DNA of 64,000 bases from Candidatus Cloacimonetes bacterium HGW-Cloacimonetes-2 (GCA_002842035.1 PHBP01000006.1:85688-149687); one strand, 5' to 3'. Shown: positions 1 through 8,890, numbered from the stretch's first letter. Notes: generated by a model not told the origin, from the sequence alone. Program-made: numbers and translations.

Positions 1-105
1 CTCTCCTTGATAGGATGCTTGCTCCCTGCTTCTATCCTGCTTGAATCCTGGATGAACAGGCAGGAACCGACTGTGTTATATGTGTTTAGCAGGTGTTCAC
101 TCAAA
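1..105 (+). repeat. Intergenic repeat family I, copy 1
   Basis: This stretch matches 14323-14423 along most of its length. Both copies begin CTCTNCTTGATAGGATGC, run through staggered units of ATCCTGCTT and end near TTAGCAG. An 84-codon open frame crosses it, but the second copy does not preserve that frame and the translation has no recognisable features, so I treat it as non-coding. Confidence 0.6.
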
Positions 106-236
106 AGGGGGAGGACAGAGAGGCTTCATCCCTCGCAATCGGATATCGGTCTTATTGGGCTTGAGACCAATCGAGCAATTAAAAATGGGTATGCAGACGG
201 TAGATTCCTGCCTATACGACTCCCCAAAAATGACGT

Positions 237-382
237 TTTGCTGATTCGTTCGCAGGAATGACGGAGGGGGTCGTGTTGGGTGTTAGGTCACGTAGGAGCG
301 ACATCTTGTCGCTCAGATAGCTGTGCGTCAGGATGACGCACCTACAATCGGCACTTTGCTGATTCGTTCGCAGGAATGACGG
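237..382 (+). repeat. 28-bp direct repeats flanking a hairpin element
   Basis: An identical 28-bp sequence lies at 237-264 and 355-382, beginning TTTGCTGATTCG and ending AATGACGG. The pair brackets the double hairpin at 292-345. The GCAGGAAT in each copy is the reverse complement of ATTCCTGC at 206-213, which resembles the small ATTCC/GGAAT inverted repeats common between bacterial genes. Confidence 0.6.
292..345 (-). repeat. Double-hairpin intergenic element, copy A
   Basis: Two perfect 8-bp hairpins sit back to back: GAGCGACATCTTGTCGCTC (296-314) and GTGCGTCAGGATGACGCAC (323-341). They are enclosed by GTAG (292-295) and CTAC (342-345), which can pair. It is the reverse complement of the copies at 8099, 35817 and 56908. 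Those close with GTGG/CCAC, so the closing stem differs here by a compensatory G-C to A-T change. Confidence 0.75.
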
Positions 383-423
383 CGGGAGACTGGCTGGGCT
401 ATAGGTTCGCACCTTGCGCAGCA

Positions 424-675
424 CTAACTGCCTAACTACTAACTGTGCGAAGCACTAAGCGTAGCTCTAACTGTCTAACTACTAACTTCTAACTGTGCTA
501 TGCACACAGCTCAGCTAATCACTCACTAACTTACTAACTTGTTAACTATTAACTGCGCGAAGCGCTCAGCGCAGCTCTAACTGTCTAACTACTAACTTCT
601 AACTGTGCGAAGCACACAGCTCAGCAAATCACTCATTAACTTACTAACTGGTTAACTATTAACAGCGCAGCGCGC
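424..675 (+). repeat. Tandem 110-bp CTAACT-rich repeat
   Basis: Units start at 467 and 577 and are 110 bp apart, each opening CTAACTGTCTAACTACTAAC. A shortened unit precedes them at 424-466. Each unit is built from degenerate CTAACT and TTAACT hexamers and also carries short GCGCGAAGCGC-type palindromes. The second unit diverges after about 675. No open frame or promoter is evident. The downstream neighbour is the terminator of the protease gene on the opposite strand. Confidence 0.75.
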
Positions 676-700
676 CGATCGATTCCTGCCTGCACGACAT

Positions 701-732
701 AAAAAAAAGCGGGATACCCAAGGGCATCCCGC
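701..732 (-). terminator. Rho-independent terminator of the S8 protease gene
   Basis: Read on the minus strand, a GC-rich stem (709-732, GCGGGATGCCC paired with GGTATCCCGC around TTG) is followed directly by eight T residues (708-701). It lies 24 bases past the stop codon of the gene at 756-4040. A very similar terminator follows the other large sorting-tail gene at 28345-28376. Confidence 0.9.
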
Positions 733-755
733 GTTTATCTGTCTGAAGAACTTGA

Positions 756-3700
756 TTACTTCATTAGTACCATTTTACGTGTTTCGGTGTAGTTTCCGGC
801 TTGCATGCGATAGTAATAAATACCGCTGGAGACGCTGCGACCTGTGTTATCCGTGCCGTTCCAGATTACGCTGTGGCTGCCGGCTTCGCGGGCATCACTC
901 ACCAGGTTGCGCACGATCTGTCCACGGTTGTTGTAGATCACCAGGTTCACCAGGGAGTTTTCGCTCAGGTTAAAGCGGATGGTAGTCTCGGGATTGAAAG
1001 GATTGGGATAATTCCCTTTGAGTTCCGTAACGAGCTGAGGAACAGCGGGATCTTCATTGGGAGTGGGCTGATAGACGTTTCCGGAGCGGTTCCATCCACC
1101 CATATAACAAGCCCATTCGATGGACTGGGCAGGGCGCTTGATATCGATTGTAAAGTAGCTTACGTTATCGGGAATCACGATATCCAGATCGTCGTCTCCG
1201 TCGATATCTGCCAGAGCAGCAGAGACTTTGACGTTTCCACCCAGAGGAATCGGGAAGTTCGGGGATTGAGTTCCATCTTTGCGGATGGAGTGGATTCTGC
1301 CGATGGTATCACCAAAGATGATACCGGCATTATTGCCACCATCAAAACGCGCCACTACAGGGGTGCATTCCACTGAAGTGCCAAGTTGGACGGGCATATT
1401 GGGCAGATTGCTGCCATCTGGATTCATAATATAGACCTGGCCGGGAGCGGTGATCACTATAATCTCTTCGCTGCCGTTGTTATCTACATCAGCCACTACA
1501 GCGCTGGTCTTGATCTGCTGTCCGATATTCTTTTGGAAGAAGACAGTTCCATCGTGGTTGATAGCGTCGAGATAACCGGCAGTACTGGTGGCGATCAGGA
1601 TTTCAGGCTGAGGATCGGCATCCAGATTGGCGATAGTCATCGCGTTTTGTGAGCCGCCACTTACGGAGGCGGGGAAGCCGGCAATATTGGCTCCGGTCAA
1701 GGGATTGATCGCGTGGAGCAAGCCATTGAGGGTTACCACTAGGATTTCCAGATTGCCATCTCCTGTAAGATCTGCAACCGCGGGAGGCGCAAGCACTGCT
1801 CCACCGATGGTTACGGGGAAGTTGGCAAGGCTTGTACCGTCTGCATTCCAGGCATTCAATACGCTGCTTTGGGTAACGCTGATGACTTTCGCGGCTTGAT
1901 TGCCGATCACTTTGGCGATCACCGGGCCACCACGCAGGGTTCCGCCTGCCGGCTTGGTCCAGAGTGTTGCACCGGCTTGGTTAAAGGCTACGACGTTGTT
2001 TGCCTGTGTGCTGGCTGCAAAATCCATCAGATTGTCGTTATTGAGGGTTCCCATTGCGACGGAGCCGATGATGGCACTGCCGAGGTTGAGCGGGAATCCC
2101 GTGATTTCGATATCGGGATCGGCAGCTTTGACTGCGTGGATATTGCCGCTGTTGTCGCCAAAGACTACTTCCAGATCAGGAGTGCTATCCAGATTGTAAA
2201 GAATTGGGGATGAAGATGATGCTCCTCCCAGACTGCGGGGCCAGTTCTTTTGGATCAGGGAGAGGTTGACGTTGAAACTGAGTATCTTGTCATAGGTAAA
2301 AGTTGCACCGGGATTGGCGGTAACTCTCAGCTCAAAGGGAATCGGCTCGGAAGGCAGGGTGCTCACTGTGTTAAACTTGAAGGGTGTGCTGTAGTTCCAC
2401 ATTGTGGAGCCTGCAGTGAGCGTGCCATAAGCAGCGACAGAATCGACCAAAGAGATGCCGGGGTAGTTGCAACGCAAGGTGGCTTGGACGTTGCTGCCGG
2501 TCATCCAGGAAAGGCCGGTGTAAGGATCCATATAGTTATTTAGAGAAACTTCAAGCTTGATGACTTCACCGGGATTGGGGATGCCATCGCCATCGCCTGT
2601 GAATTCATAGACATTGAGATCATCGATTGTGATATTGGGTATCTTGTCATACATTGTGGCAGCATAGGCGTTTACGCGTCCGCTACCGAGCTTGCCGACA
2701 TAGTTTGGATTGATGTCGTAGATGTAATCCGCTGTGTCCATCAAGCGCTGACGCAGTTGATAAGCAGTCAGCGTGGGATTGAGAGTCTTGACCAGGGCAG
2801 CGACACCAGCTACCACAGGAGATGCCATCGAGGTGCCATCATAAGCACTGTAGCTATCGCCTGAGATGATGGTGGACATAATACCTTCGCCGGGAGCAGC
2901 GATATCGATCGATGCGCCATAGTCCGAGAAGCTGGCCTTGAGATCAGCGACACCGGTGGCAGCAACGCAGAGAGCGTTTGTCGCATCTGCAGGATAATCC
3001 TGATAGGATGTTGTGTGCTCGGTATTGGCATTCCCTGCAGCAGTCACTACCAGGCAACCCAGAGCAGTTACGTAATTGACTATGCTATTGGGATAAGCTC
3101 CGGTTCCTGGACCGCCCCAGGAGGCATTAACAATATCAGCTCCAATCTCGGCGGCATACTTTAGCTGGTCATAACCATTGGAGATGCCGGTGGAATTGCT
3201 GGTATTGGAAGCGCCTTTGCAGGAGAGGATGGATACCATCGGAGCTGTTCCTGATACGCCAATGCCGTTGTTTCCAACCGCTGCGGCACAACCGGCAACG
3301 TGGGTGCCATGGTCGTTATTGGCCCAGTTTTGATAGGGGTTGTTGTCGTTGCTGTAAAAGTCCCAGCCTACGAGGTCGTCTATCTTGTTTCCGCCTTCTC
3401 CGGCATCGACACCGTTTCCGCCGGTATAGGTACCGGCTGTCCAGTTGATTGTCATACCGGGAGATTCGGCAGGATTGACCCAGATATTGGCTCTGAGATC
3501 AGGATGATTCCATTTCACGCCGGAATCGGCAATACCGATCATAACGTCATAACTGCCCTGAGTATAATCCCAGGCATCAAAGCTTTTGATACGTTGGTGC
3601 ACGTATTGGGAGGTGATCATCGGATCATTGGGAACCCATTTGGGACGGTTGATGGTCTCAAATTCTGCCCAAAGCAGGTTTGAATCTTTGGAAAGCTCAT

Positions 3701-4040
3701 TGACAGCCCGGTCCATCAGGTCGTCGGAAGAGAGGATAATTCTGTAGATATTTTGCAGATACACGCCGTTGTCGTTCCAGGTGGGAACCTTTACATAGGG
3801 GTGCATATGCTCCATATCCACGATGCCAAGCTCTCTGGCAAGTGCGTCGAAAGAGGGCATACCGGTGCGAACGGAGCCGTCTTCGGTGGTAAAATTGATC
3901 ACGCCGCTGTCATTGCCGACTGCTTCCTTGGTAAAACACGCAATGATGCTGCGTGAATAGAAGTAATCCGGGTCAAATTCGAGCGCCGATAATAAGCCGA
4001 TACTTAGTATCAGCAGAACTACCGTCATCAAGTTCTTCAT
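756..4040 (-). CDS. Secreted subtilisin-like (S8) serine protease with beta-propeller repeats and sorting tail
   Basis: A 1,094-aa exported protease of the subtilase family. Residues 1-20 form a signal peptide. The catalytic domain spans about 130-460 with Asp172 (IADSGV), His244 (NDHGTHVAG), the oxyanion Asn337 (TAAGNAN) and Ser404 (GTSMASP). About 460-590 is a beta-rich spacer. From about 600 to 980 come several FG-GAP/VCBS-like blades with acidic turns such as DLTGDGN and DIDGDDD, likely calcium sites. The last 85 residues are the FlgD-like sorting tail (YPNPFNPETTIRF ... SGIYYYRM) shared with four other proteins in this window. The start is supported by GAGGT shortly before the ATG and a near-consensus promoter. 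The substrate is unknown; degradation of extracellular protein is likely for an amino-acid fermenter. Confidence 0.93.
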   Translation of the reverse strand: MKNLMTVVLLILSIGLLSALEFDPDYFYSRSIIACFTKEAVGNDSGVINFTTEDGSVRTGMPSFDALARELGIVDMEHMHPYVKVPTWNDNGVYLQNIYRIILSSDDLMDRAVNELSKDSNLLWAEFETINRPKWVPNDPMITSQYVHQRIKSFDAWDYTQGSYDVMIGIADSGVKWNHPDLRANIWVNPAESPGMTINWTAGTYTGGNGVDAGEGGNKIDDLVGWDFYSNDNNPYQNWANNDHGTHVAGCAAAVGNNGIGVSGTAPMVSILSCKGASNTSNSTGISNGYDQLKYAAEIGADIVNASWGGPGTGAYPNSIVNYVTALGCLVVTAAGNANTEHTTSYQDYPADATNALCVAATGVADLKASFSDYGASIDIAAPGEGIMSTIISGDSYSAYDGTSMASPVVAGVAALVKTLNPTLTAYQLRQRLMDTADYIYDINPNYVGKLGSGRVNAYAATMYDKIPNITIDDLNVYEFTGDGDGIPNPGEVIKLEVSLNNYMDPYTGLSWMTGSNVQATLRCNYPGISLVDSVAAYGTLTAGSTMWNYSTPFKFNTVSTLPSEPIPFELRVTANPGATFTYDKILSFNVNLSLIQKNWPRSLGGASSSSPILYNLDSTPDLEVVFGDNSGNIHAVKAADPDIEITGFPLNLGSAIIGSVAMGTLNNDNLMDFAASTQANNVVAFNQAGATLWTKPAGGTLRGGPVIAKVIGNQAAKVISVTQSSVLNAWNADGTSLANFPVTIGGAVLAPPAVADLTGDGNLEILVVTLNGLLHAINPLTGANIAGFPASVSGGSQNAMTIANLDADPQPEILIATSTAGYLDAINHDGTVFFQKNIGQQIKTSAVVADVDNNGSEEIIVITAPGQVYIMNPDGSNLPNMPVQLGTSVECTPVVARFDGGNNAGIIFGDTIGRIHSIRKDGTQSPNFPIPLGGNVKVSAALADIDGDDDLDIVIPDNVSYFTIDIKRPAQSIEWACYMGGWNRSGNVYQPTPNEDPAVPQLVTELKGNYPNPFNPETTIRFNLSENSLVNLVIYNNRGQIVRNLVSDAREAGSHSVIWNGTDNTGRSVSSGIYYYRMQAGNYTETRKMVLMK

Positions 4041-4070
4041 TGGTACCTCATCTATTTGTTTTATTGTTTC

Positions 4071-4099
4071 CTTATAATATGAGACTGCTATTTAGTCAA
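4071..4099 (-). promoter_or_regulatory. Sigma70-type promoter of the S8 protease
   Basis: On the minus strand TTGACT (4099-4094) and TATAAG (4076-4071) are separated by exactly 17 bp, about 30 bp upstream of the ATG at 4040. This is one of the clearest promoters in the window and sets the local consensus used for the others. Confidence 0.75.
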
Positions 4100-4121
4100 T
4101 TACTTTTGCAAGAGATGTTCC

Positions 4122-6221
4122 TTAGTAGAGGATAAGTTCCTCACGGCTATTGTAGAGACGGATGTATTCACTGCGCAGGAAGGAGTTGTTTTCCGCCTGC
4201 AAATCAGGATCCCGGGTGATAATGCCAAAGGCATCGTCACGTGCCTGCCTCAGCAGCAACTGGTCTTTGATGATGCTGGCAAACTTAAAGCGAGGCATCC
4301 CGGATTGCTCCGTGCCAAAGAACTCTCCCGGTCCTCTGAGTTCCAAGTCTTTTTCTGCTATCACAAAGCCATCTGTGGTCTTATTCATCGTGGAAAGACG
4401 CTCCCGGGCGACAGAACTGATCGGGAAGTGTTGGATCAGATAGCAATAGGACTGGCTGGTCCCCCGGCCTACTCTCCCGCGCAGTTGATGTAGCTGTGCC
4501 AGCCCAAACCGTTCTGCATGCTCCACGATCATCACCGTCGCATTGGGGACATCCACGCCCACCTCAATCACCGTCGTAGAGACCAATATCCTCGTCTCGC
4601 CAGCTTTGAAGGAGTGCATTATCCTGTCTTTATCCTTCGCAGACATCTTGCCATGCAAAAGAGCTGTGCTATACTCGGGATAAATCTTGGTAGAGATATA
4701 CTTATAAAGCCGCTCTGCATCCAGTAGGCTGATCTTTTCCGATTCCTCCACCAAGGGACAGACTATGTAAACCTGCCTTCCTGCGATCAACTCCTTGCGG
4801 ACTTCATTATAGACAGTATCGATCTTGCCTTCCTGACGCACAAAGGTCTGAATCGCCTTGCGGTTGGGAGGCAGTTCATCTATGATACTAAGCTCCAAAT
4901 CTCCGTAAACAGTCATCGAGAGCGAGCGCGGAATAGGCGTTGCAGAGAGATAGAGCAGATCAGGACGGCTACTCTTGCGCGCCAGCTTGGCACGTTGCTC
5001 CACTCCAAAGCGGTGCTGCTCATCAACCGCCACGAAGCCCAGCTTCTTAAAGACTGTATCATCCTGCAAGAGAGCGTGTGTGCCGATCACTATATCCAGC
5101 TCTGATTCTGCTATATCCTTCTTGATTTGTGCTTTACCCTTATAAGTTCCACCCTTGAGCAAGCCCACTTTGACAGGCAAGCCTTCCATCAGCTTGCTGA
5201 TATTCTGGTAATGCTGTTCTGCCAGTATCTCCGTCGGAGCCATCAGAGCCGCCTGATAGCCATTATCCACCGCTAAAAGCATAGCAAAGAGGCTTACAAT
5301 CGTCTTGCCGCTGCCCACGTCCCCCTGCACCATCCGGCTCATCTGCCGGGCAGAACACATATCTGAGAAGATCTCTCTAATCACCTTGACCTGGGCAGAG
5401 GTCAGCTTGAAAGGCAGCCTCTCCCAGAGCAGTTTCTTGAGGCGATCCTTGTTCTCAAAGACGATGCCATCTTCAGCTTTGATATGATAATAACGATGCC
5501 TTGCCCACATCAATTGGCTAAAAAAGAGTTCCTCATAGGCAAAGCGTTGCCTTACCTGCTCTATCTCCCCCAAGTCTGTGCCAAAGTGCATCTTTTGCAG
5601 AGCCACCTTGCGCACGGGATACTGGTATCGATCCAGCAGTTCCTGGGGCAATCTCTCGCTAATCTGAGCTGCAAAGAGCTCAAAGATCTTGTAGATCAGA
5701 TTGCGCAGCATCTTCTGCGAGAGCTTGTCCGTAAGCCCATAGACTGGCAGAATCTCCCGCGTTTTCCAAAAGTCCAGCTCCTCTTCCTGATCGGCAATCA
5801 GCTCAAAATCCGGATGCAAAAGCTGAAGCTGCCCATCGTGTTCACTTAGCGTTCCGGAGAGCCAGACAGATTGTCCCGGCTTGAAAAGCTGCTCATAGTG
5901 AGGCGGAAAGCGAAACCAGGTGCAGACCAGGGTGATTTTCGTATCGGAGACACCCACATTCAGAATCTTGGAGCCGCTCTTGGTAGGGCGCAGATCGACC
6001 CAACTGATCAGAGCAGTAAAGGCAATCATGTCTCCGACGGTTGATTCAAAGAGACTGGGATTGACCCTACGTGTCATATAGCTTTTTGGGAAATACTCCA
6101 TCAGATCCAGGGGCGTCCGTATTCCGAGCCTCCACAGCAATCTGGCACGATATTCCCCGATGCCTTTGACAAACTTCACAGGCATATCTATTTGCAATTG
6201 CGGTACAGCCTTTTGCTCCAT
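4122..6221 (-). CDS. recG: ATP-dependent DNA helicase RecG
   Basis: A 699-aa superfamily 2 helicase that remodels stalled replication forks and Holliday junctions, of normal length for RecG. An N-terminal wedge/OB-fold region (about 1-240) precedes the helicase core. Walker A GDVGSGKT is at 300-307, motif II DEQH at 400-403 (the RecG-typical DEQHRFG) and motif III SATPIPRS follows. The C-terminal half holds VSTTVIEVGVDVPNA and the QLRGRVGRG arginine-finger motif. It is transcribed away from the HtrA gene, with about 200 bp between them, and ends 81 bp upstream of the S8 protease start. Confidence 0.96.
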   Translation of the reverse strand: MEQKAVPQLQIDMPVKFVKGIGEYRARLLWRLGIRTPLDLMEYFPKSYMTRRVNPSLFESTVGDMIAFTALISWVDLRPTKSGSKILNVGVSDTKITLVCTWFRFPPHYEQLFKPGQSVWLSGTLSEHDGQLQLLHPDFELIADQEEELDFWKTREILPVYGLTDKLSQKMLRNLIYKIFELFAAQISERLPQELLDRYQYPVRKVALQKMHFGTDLGEIEQVRQRFAYEELFFSQLMWARHRYYHIKAEDGIVFENKDRLKKLLWERLPFKLTSAQVKVIREIFSDMCSARQMSRMVQGDVGSGKTIVSLFAMLLAVDNGYQAALMAPTEILAEQHYQNISKLMEGLPVKVGLLKGGTYKGKAQIKKDIAESELDIVIGTHALLQDDTVFKKLGFVAVDEQHRFGVEQRAKLARKSSRPDLLYLSATPIPRSLSMTVYGDLELSIIDELPPNRKAIQTFVRQEGKIDTVYNEVRKELIAGRQVYIVCPLVEESEKISLLDAERLYKYISTKIYPEYSTALLHGKMSAKDKDRIMHSFKAGETRILVSTTVIEVGVDVPNATVMIVEHAERFGLAQLHQLRGRVGRGTSQSYCYLIQHFPISSVARERLSTMNKTTDGFVIAEKDLELRGPGEFFGTEQSGMPRFKFASIIKDQLLLRQARDDAFGIITRDPDLQAENNSFLRSEYIRLYNSREELILY

Positions 6222-6294
6222 TACTCCATTATCTCAAAGTGCCCCGTTTTGTCAACCGGATTGAACACCCTGATTCCAAAAGCTCAATTTTTCC

Positions 6295-6323
6295 TTGACT
6301 TGCCACAAATATCCGGATAGATT
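6295..6323 (+). promoter_or_regulatory. Sigma70-type promoter of the HtrA protease gene
   Basis: TTGACT (6295-6300) and TAGATT (6318-6323) are 17 bp apart in the recG/htrA divergent interval. This leaves a leader of about 100 nt before the ATG at 6429, which has AAGGAG at 6417-6422 as ribosome binding site. Confidence 0.65.
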
Positions 6324-6428
6324 GTCCCCAAGTATCGGCTTTGCGAGTGCCTAAACTGTAGTTTTTTATTTTTTCTTGTCATTTTCCAGCGCGGAAAGCG
6401 CCAATTCATTCAAAATAAGGAGAAAACT

Positions 6429-7901
6429 ATGAACGTATGGAAACAGATCAGCCTGGCTCTGGCTCTCGTCAGTCTGATGGCTTGTGCCAATGCAAATATT
6501 GGTCTTGATTCGGTGCAGGGCCGCAGTCCGGTAGTCCAGGTAGTCCGCAATGTCAGCGAAGCTGTCGTGCAGATCAAGGTGGAATCAACCGTCACTGTCC
6601 GCCAAAACAATCCACTGATGAACGATGATTTCTTCCGCTATTTCTTCCCTCAGATGCCTCAGGAACAGCAACGCCCTGTCACCTCGATGGGCAGCGGATT
6701 TATCTTTGAATTCCAGCCCGATACCCGGGACGCATATATTATGACAAACAACCACGTGGTCGATAGCGGCAGCAACAGCAGCAATACCAAGATCACTGTA
6801 ACCCTCGCCGATAAAAAGACTTACCAAGCCACAATCGTTGGTCTCGATCCCAATACAGACGTCGCGGTGATCAAGATCACGGTAGATGAGGACGAACGCA
6901 TCACAGTCGCCCCGCTGGGAGATTCCGGCAATCTGGAGATTGGTGATTGGGCAATCGCCATCGGCAATCCCTTCGGTGATGTCGGTTTGGCACGCACCGT
7001 TACCCTCGGTGTGATCTCCGCTCTGGGACGTTCCAACCTCAATTTTGGCAATAACTCCCCCATTTATCAGGATTATATCCAGACAGATGCCGCCATCAAT
7101 CCCGGCAATTCCGGCGGTCCTCTGCTTAATATCCAAGGACAAGTGATTGGCGTAAACGCAGCCATTACGAGCACTTCCGGCGGTAGCATCGGGATAGGCT
7201 TTGCCATTCCGATCAATCTCGCCAAGCGCGTCGTTGATGACCTCATCGCCAGCGGAAAGGTTAGCCGCGCCTACCTCGGCATCTCACCCCAGGAAATCAC
7301 TCCCGACCTGATGGAAGCCTTCTCCCTAACGGAAGTCTCCGGCGTCCTGATCGCCAGCGTGGAAGAGAATTCTCCCGCCTCGCAGGCAGGTCTCGAAGTG
7401 GGTGATGTAATCATCGAACTGAATGGCGAAAGAGTCCCCAATGTCGCCAAATTCCGCATCGCAGTCGCCATCTCTCGCATCGGTGACAGCATCCCGGTCA
7501 AGATCATCCGCAATAACGAAGAACGCACTGTCTCCGTTACACTTGCCGCTTTCCCGGATGAGGCAGCCACGGCTGAAAAGCCCAGCACTCCCAGCCAGCG
7601 CGAACACGGTATTACAGTTGAGCCGATGGATGGCAATTACGCCCGTCAAAACAACCTTTCCGGTACTGCAGGTGTGGTCGTAAGCGCTGTAGCAAATGGC
7701 TCTCCCGCTGCCCAAGCCGGAATCACACCCGGATTTGTAATCCTGAGGGTAGGCAATACCCCTGTCAACAGCGTGGATGAATTTACTGAAGCTATGCGCC
7801 AGGCTATCGGTAACCTCGAAAACAGCCGTCGCAAGACGATCTCCCTCCTGGTGACCGATCGCAACAAACGTAACTTCTACTATACCTTGCGTTTTGAGTA
7901 G
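6429..7901 (+). CDS. htrA: HtrA/DegP-family periplasmic serine protease with two PDZ domains
   Basis: A 490-aa envelope quality-control protease that degrades or refolds damaged exported proteins. The trypsin-like domain (about 35-260) has the full triad: His109 (NNHVV), Asp144 (NTDVAVIKI) and Ser228 (NPGNSGGPLL). Two PDZ domains follow: about 270-370 (AYLGISPQEI ... GDVIIELNG) and about 390-490. The N-terminus is a signal peptide, and LMAC at 16-19 resembles a lipobox, so it may be lipid-anchored rather than soluble; cleavage after ANA is the alternative. It has its own promoter and terminator, so it is monocistronic. Given the number of very large exported proteins encoded nearby, an envelope-stress role fits. 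Confidence 0.94.
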   Translation: MNVWKQISLALALVSLMACANANIGLDSVQGRSPVVQVVRNVSEAVVQIKVESTVTVRQNNPLMNDDFFRYFFPQMPQEQQRPVTSMGSGFIFEFQPDTRDAYIMTNNHVVDSGSNSSNTKITVTLADKKTYQATIVGLDPNTDVAVIKITVDEDERITVAPLGDSGNLEIGDWAIAIGNPFGDVGLARTVTLGVISALGRSNLNFGNNSPIYQDYIQTDAAINPGNSGGPLLNIQGQVIGVNAAITSTSGGSIGIGFAIPINLAKRVVDDLIASGKVSRAYLGISPQEITPDLMEAFSLTEVSGVLIASVEENSPASQAGLEVGDVIIELNGERVPNVAKFRIAVAISRIGDSIPVKIIRNNEERTVSVTLAAFPDEAATAEKPSTPSQREHGITVEPMDGNYARQNNLSGTAGVVVSAVANGSPAAQAGITPGFVILRVGNTPVNSVDEFTEAMRQAIGNLENSRRKTISLLVTDRNKRNFYYTLRFE

Positions 7902-7963
7902 AGGGACAAAGCGCAGTCGTGAATCGCTGATTCCTGGATAAATACTCTATAGATAAACAACTT

Positions 7964-7995
7964 AGCCCGGTGTGATGCCGGGCTTTCTTTTTTTT
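7964..7995 (+). terminator. Rho-independent terminator of htrA
   Basis: AGCCCGG (7964-7970) pairs with CCGGGCT (7978-7984) around a 7-base loop and is followed by an 11-base T-rich run, 62 bp past the htrA stop. Confidence 0.9.
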
Positions 7996-8008
7996 AATTT
8001 CTGGGAAG

Positions 8009-8052
8009 ATGGACTGTATGGACTATATGGATTGAATGGACACAATGGACAG
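8009..8052 (+). repeat. 9-bp microsatellite module (ATGGACNNN)
   Basis: Five consecutive 9-bp units of the form ATGGACTAT run from 8009 to 8052 just upstream of a double-hairpin element. The same 9-bp motif in reverse orientation occurs at 28231-28284 (six units) and in reduced form at 48761-48778, each time beside the same larger intergenic repeat. Confidence 0.65.
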
Positions 8053-8098
8053 ATGCTGCGCCTATTGAAGCGCGACCGACCCCCACTAGATCACTTTT

Positions 8099-8151
8099 GT
8101 GGGTGCGTCATCCTGACGCACAGCAACTGATCGACAAGATGTCGCTCCCAC
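8099..8151 (+). repeat. Double-hairpin intergenic element, copy B
   Basis: GTGG (8099-8102) opens the element, then the perfect hairpin GTGCGTCATCCTGACGCAC (8103-8121), a 10-base linker, a second hairpin with one mismatch (GATCGACAAGATGTCGCTC) and CCAC (8148-8151), which pairs with the opening GTGG. Same orientation as copies C and D. Confidence 0.75.
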
Positions 8152-8277
8152 ACCACCACTCCACTTCCCCACTGCGCGTAGCACCCGGCACTTTCTCTGT
8201 GGTAAAGGAAACTCCTTCCTCTTTTACTCCTTGTTAAATCCTTCCTCCTTGAACCATCAGGCAAACCACCCCCACTG

Positions 8278-8346
8278 CTCTGGAGATCCCCTTGTCGCCA
8301 CAAGGGAATCACTAGGGGATCACTAGGGGATCACCAGTGGATTCAA
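8278..8346 (+). repeat. GGGATCACTAG tail module of the intergenic repeat, copy B
   Basis: CTGGAGATCCCCTTGTCGCC is followed by three 11-bp units of GGGATCACTAG and then GTGGATTCAA. CCCTTGT and ACAAGGG can form a hairpin with loop CGCC. Between this and the double hairpin (8152-8277) is a pyrimidine-rich linker shared with other copies (CTCCTTGTTAAATC, GGCAAACCAC). No gene is seen in 7996-8368. Confidence 0.75.
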
Positions 8347-8368
8347 TAGGGAAGAAAGGAATAACTGC

Positions 8369-8890
8369 TTATGGTTCGGGAAAAATCTCCACCCAGTCGG
8401 GCTCGATTTTGTTATCCACGCCAAAGCCGTGATAGCTATTCGTATCTCCTTTAAACCAGATCTTGGTGCCTTCTCCCAGTGGATTTTCGGGCTTTGCATA
8501 GGCCAAAATAATGCGATAGGGAGCTACATAGACTGTGCTGTTGTCGTTCACGTCTTTCAGTTTCTCAACCATCTCCGTAGTATAGAGATAGCTATCTTTC
8601 CAGGCAACTACAAAGGTCCAGTTTTTGCTAACTTTCGCCGGAACCTCAGCTTTCTGCAGAATGCTTGCCATCCGGATACCGCTGATCGTACCGGTGGTCT
8701 TCCATTCCTGGTCGATGGTATTACGCACCAATTCCAGCGCGCTACGGATTTCTGCGGCACGTTTATTCTGCAAATACCTGTTGTATCTGGGAATCAGGAT
8801 GATCGCGGCAATTATCAGGATCACGATGATCGCGATCACGAGATAGCGGGTCTTGATCTTTCTGCCGGTCTTATCGCTCTGTTCTGCCAT
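8369..8890 (-). CDS. Small membrane-anchored protein, pilin-like architecture
   Basis: A 173-aa protein not assigned to a family. A basic N-terminus (KTGRKIKTR) is followed by one strongly hydrophobic helix at about 19-38 (YLVIAIIVILIIAAIILIP) and then an extracytoplasmic domain of about 130 residues. The layout of a long hydrophobic helix running into an amphipathic segment (NKRAAEIRSALELVRNTI) resembles type IV pilins or pseudopilins, but there is no G-[FE] prepilin cleavage site before the helix. The start is supported by GGGAG just upstream. It is divergent from the 1.75-kaa surface protein gene and may share its regulatory region. Confidence 0.75.
   Translation of the reverse strand: MAEQSDKTGRKIKTRYLVIAIIVILIIAAIILIPRYNRYLQNKRAAEIRSALELVRNTIDQEWKTTGTISGIRMASILQKAEVPAKVSKNWTFVVAWKDSYLYTTEMVEKLKDVNDNSTVYVAPYRIILAYAKPENPLGEGTKIWFKGDTNSYHGFGVDNKIEPDWVEIFPEP

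Noticed and set aside
7-261. 84-codon frame at the window start
   Set aside because: Covers repeat family I, whose second copy does not keep the frame.
424-675. Possible CRISPR array
   Set aside because: Direct repeats are contiguous and internally degenerate with no unique spacers, and no cas genes are present.
801-1376. 191-codon plus-strand frame
   Set aside because: Lies wholly antisense to the S8 protease, whose catalytic and repeat motifs are clear; no ribosome site or recognisable domain.
8278-8346. Possible short CRISPR-like repeat in the GGGATCACTAG module
   Set aside because: Units are 11 bp and back to back, without spacers.
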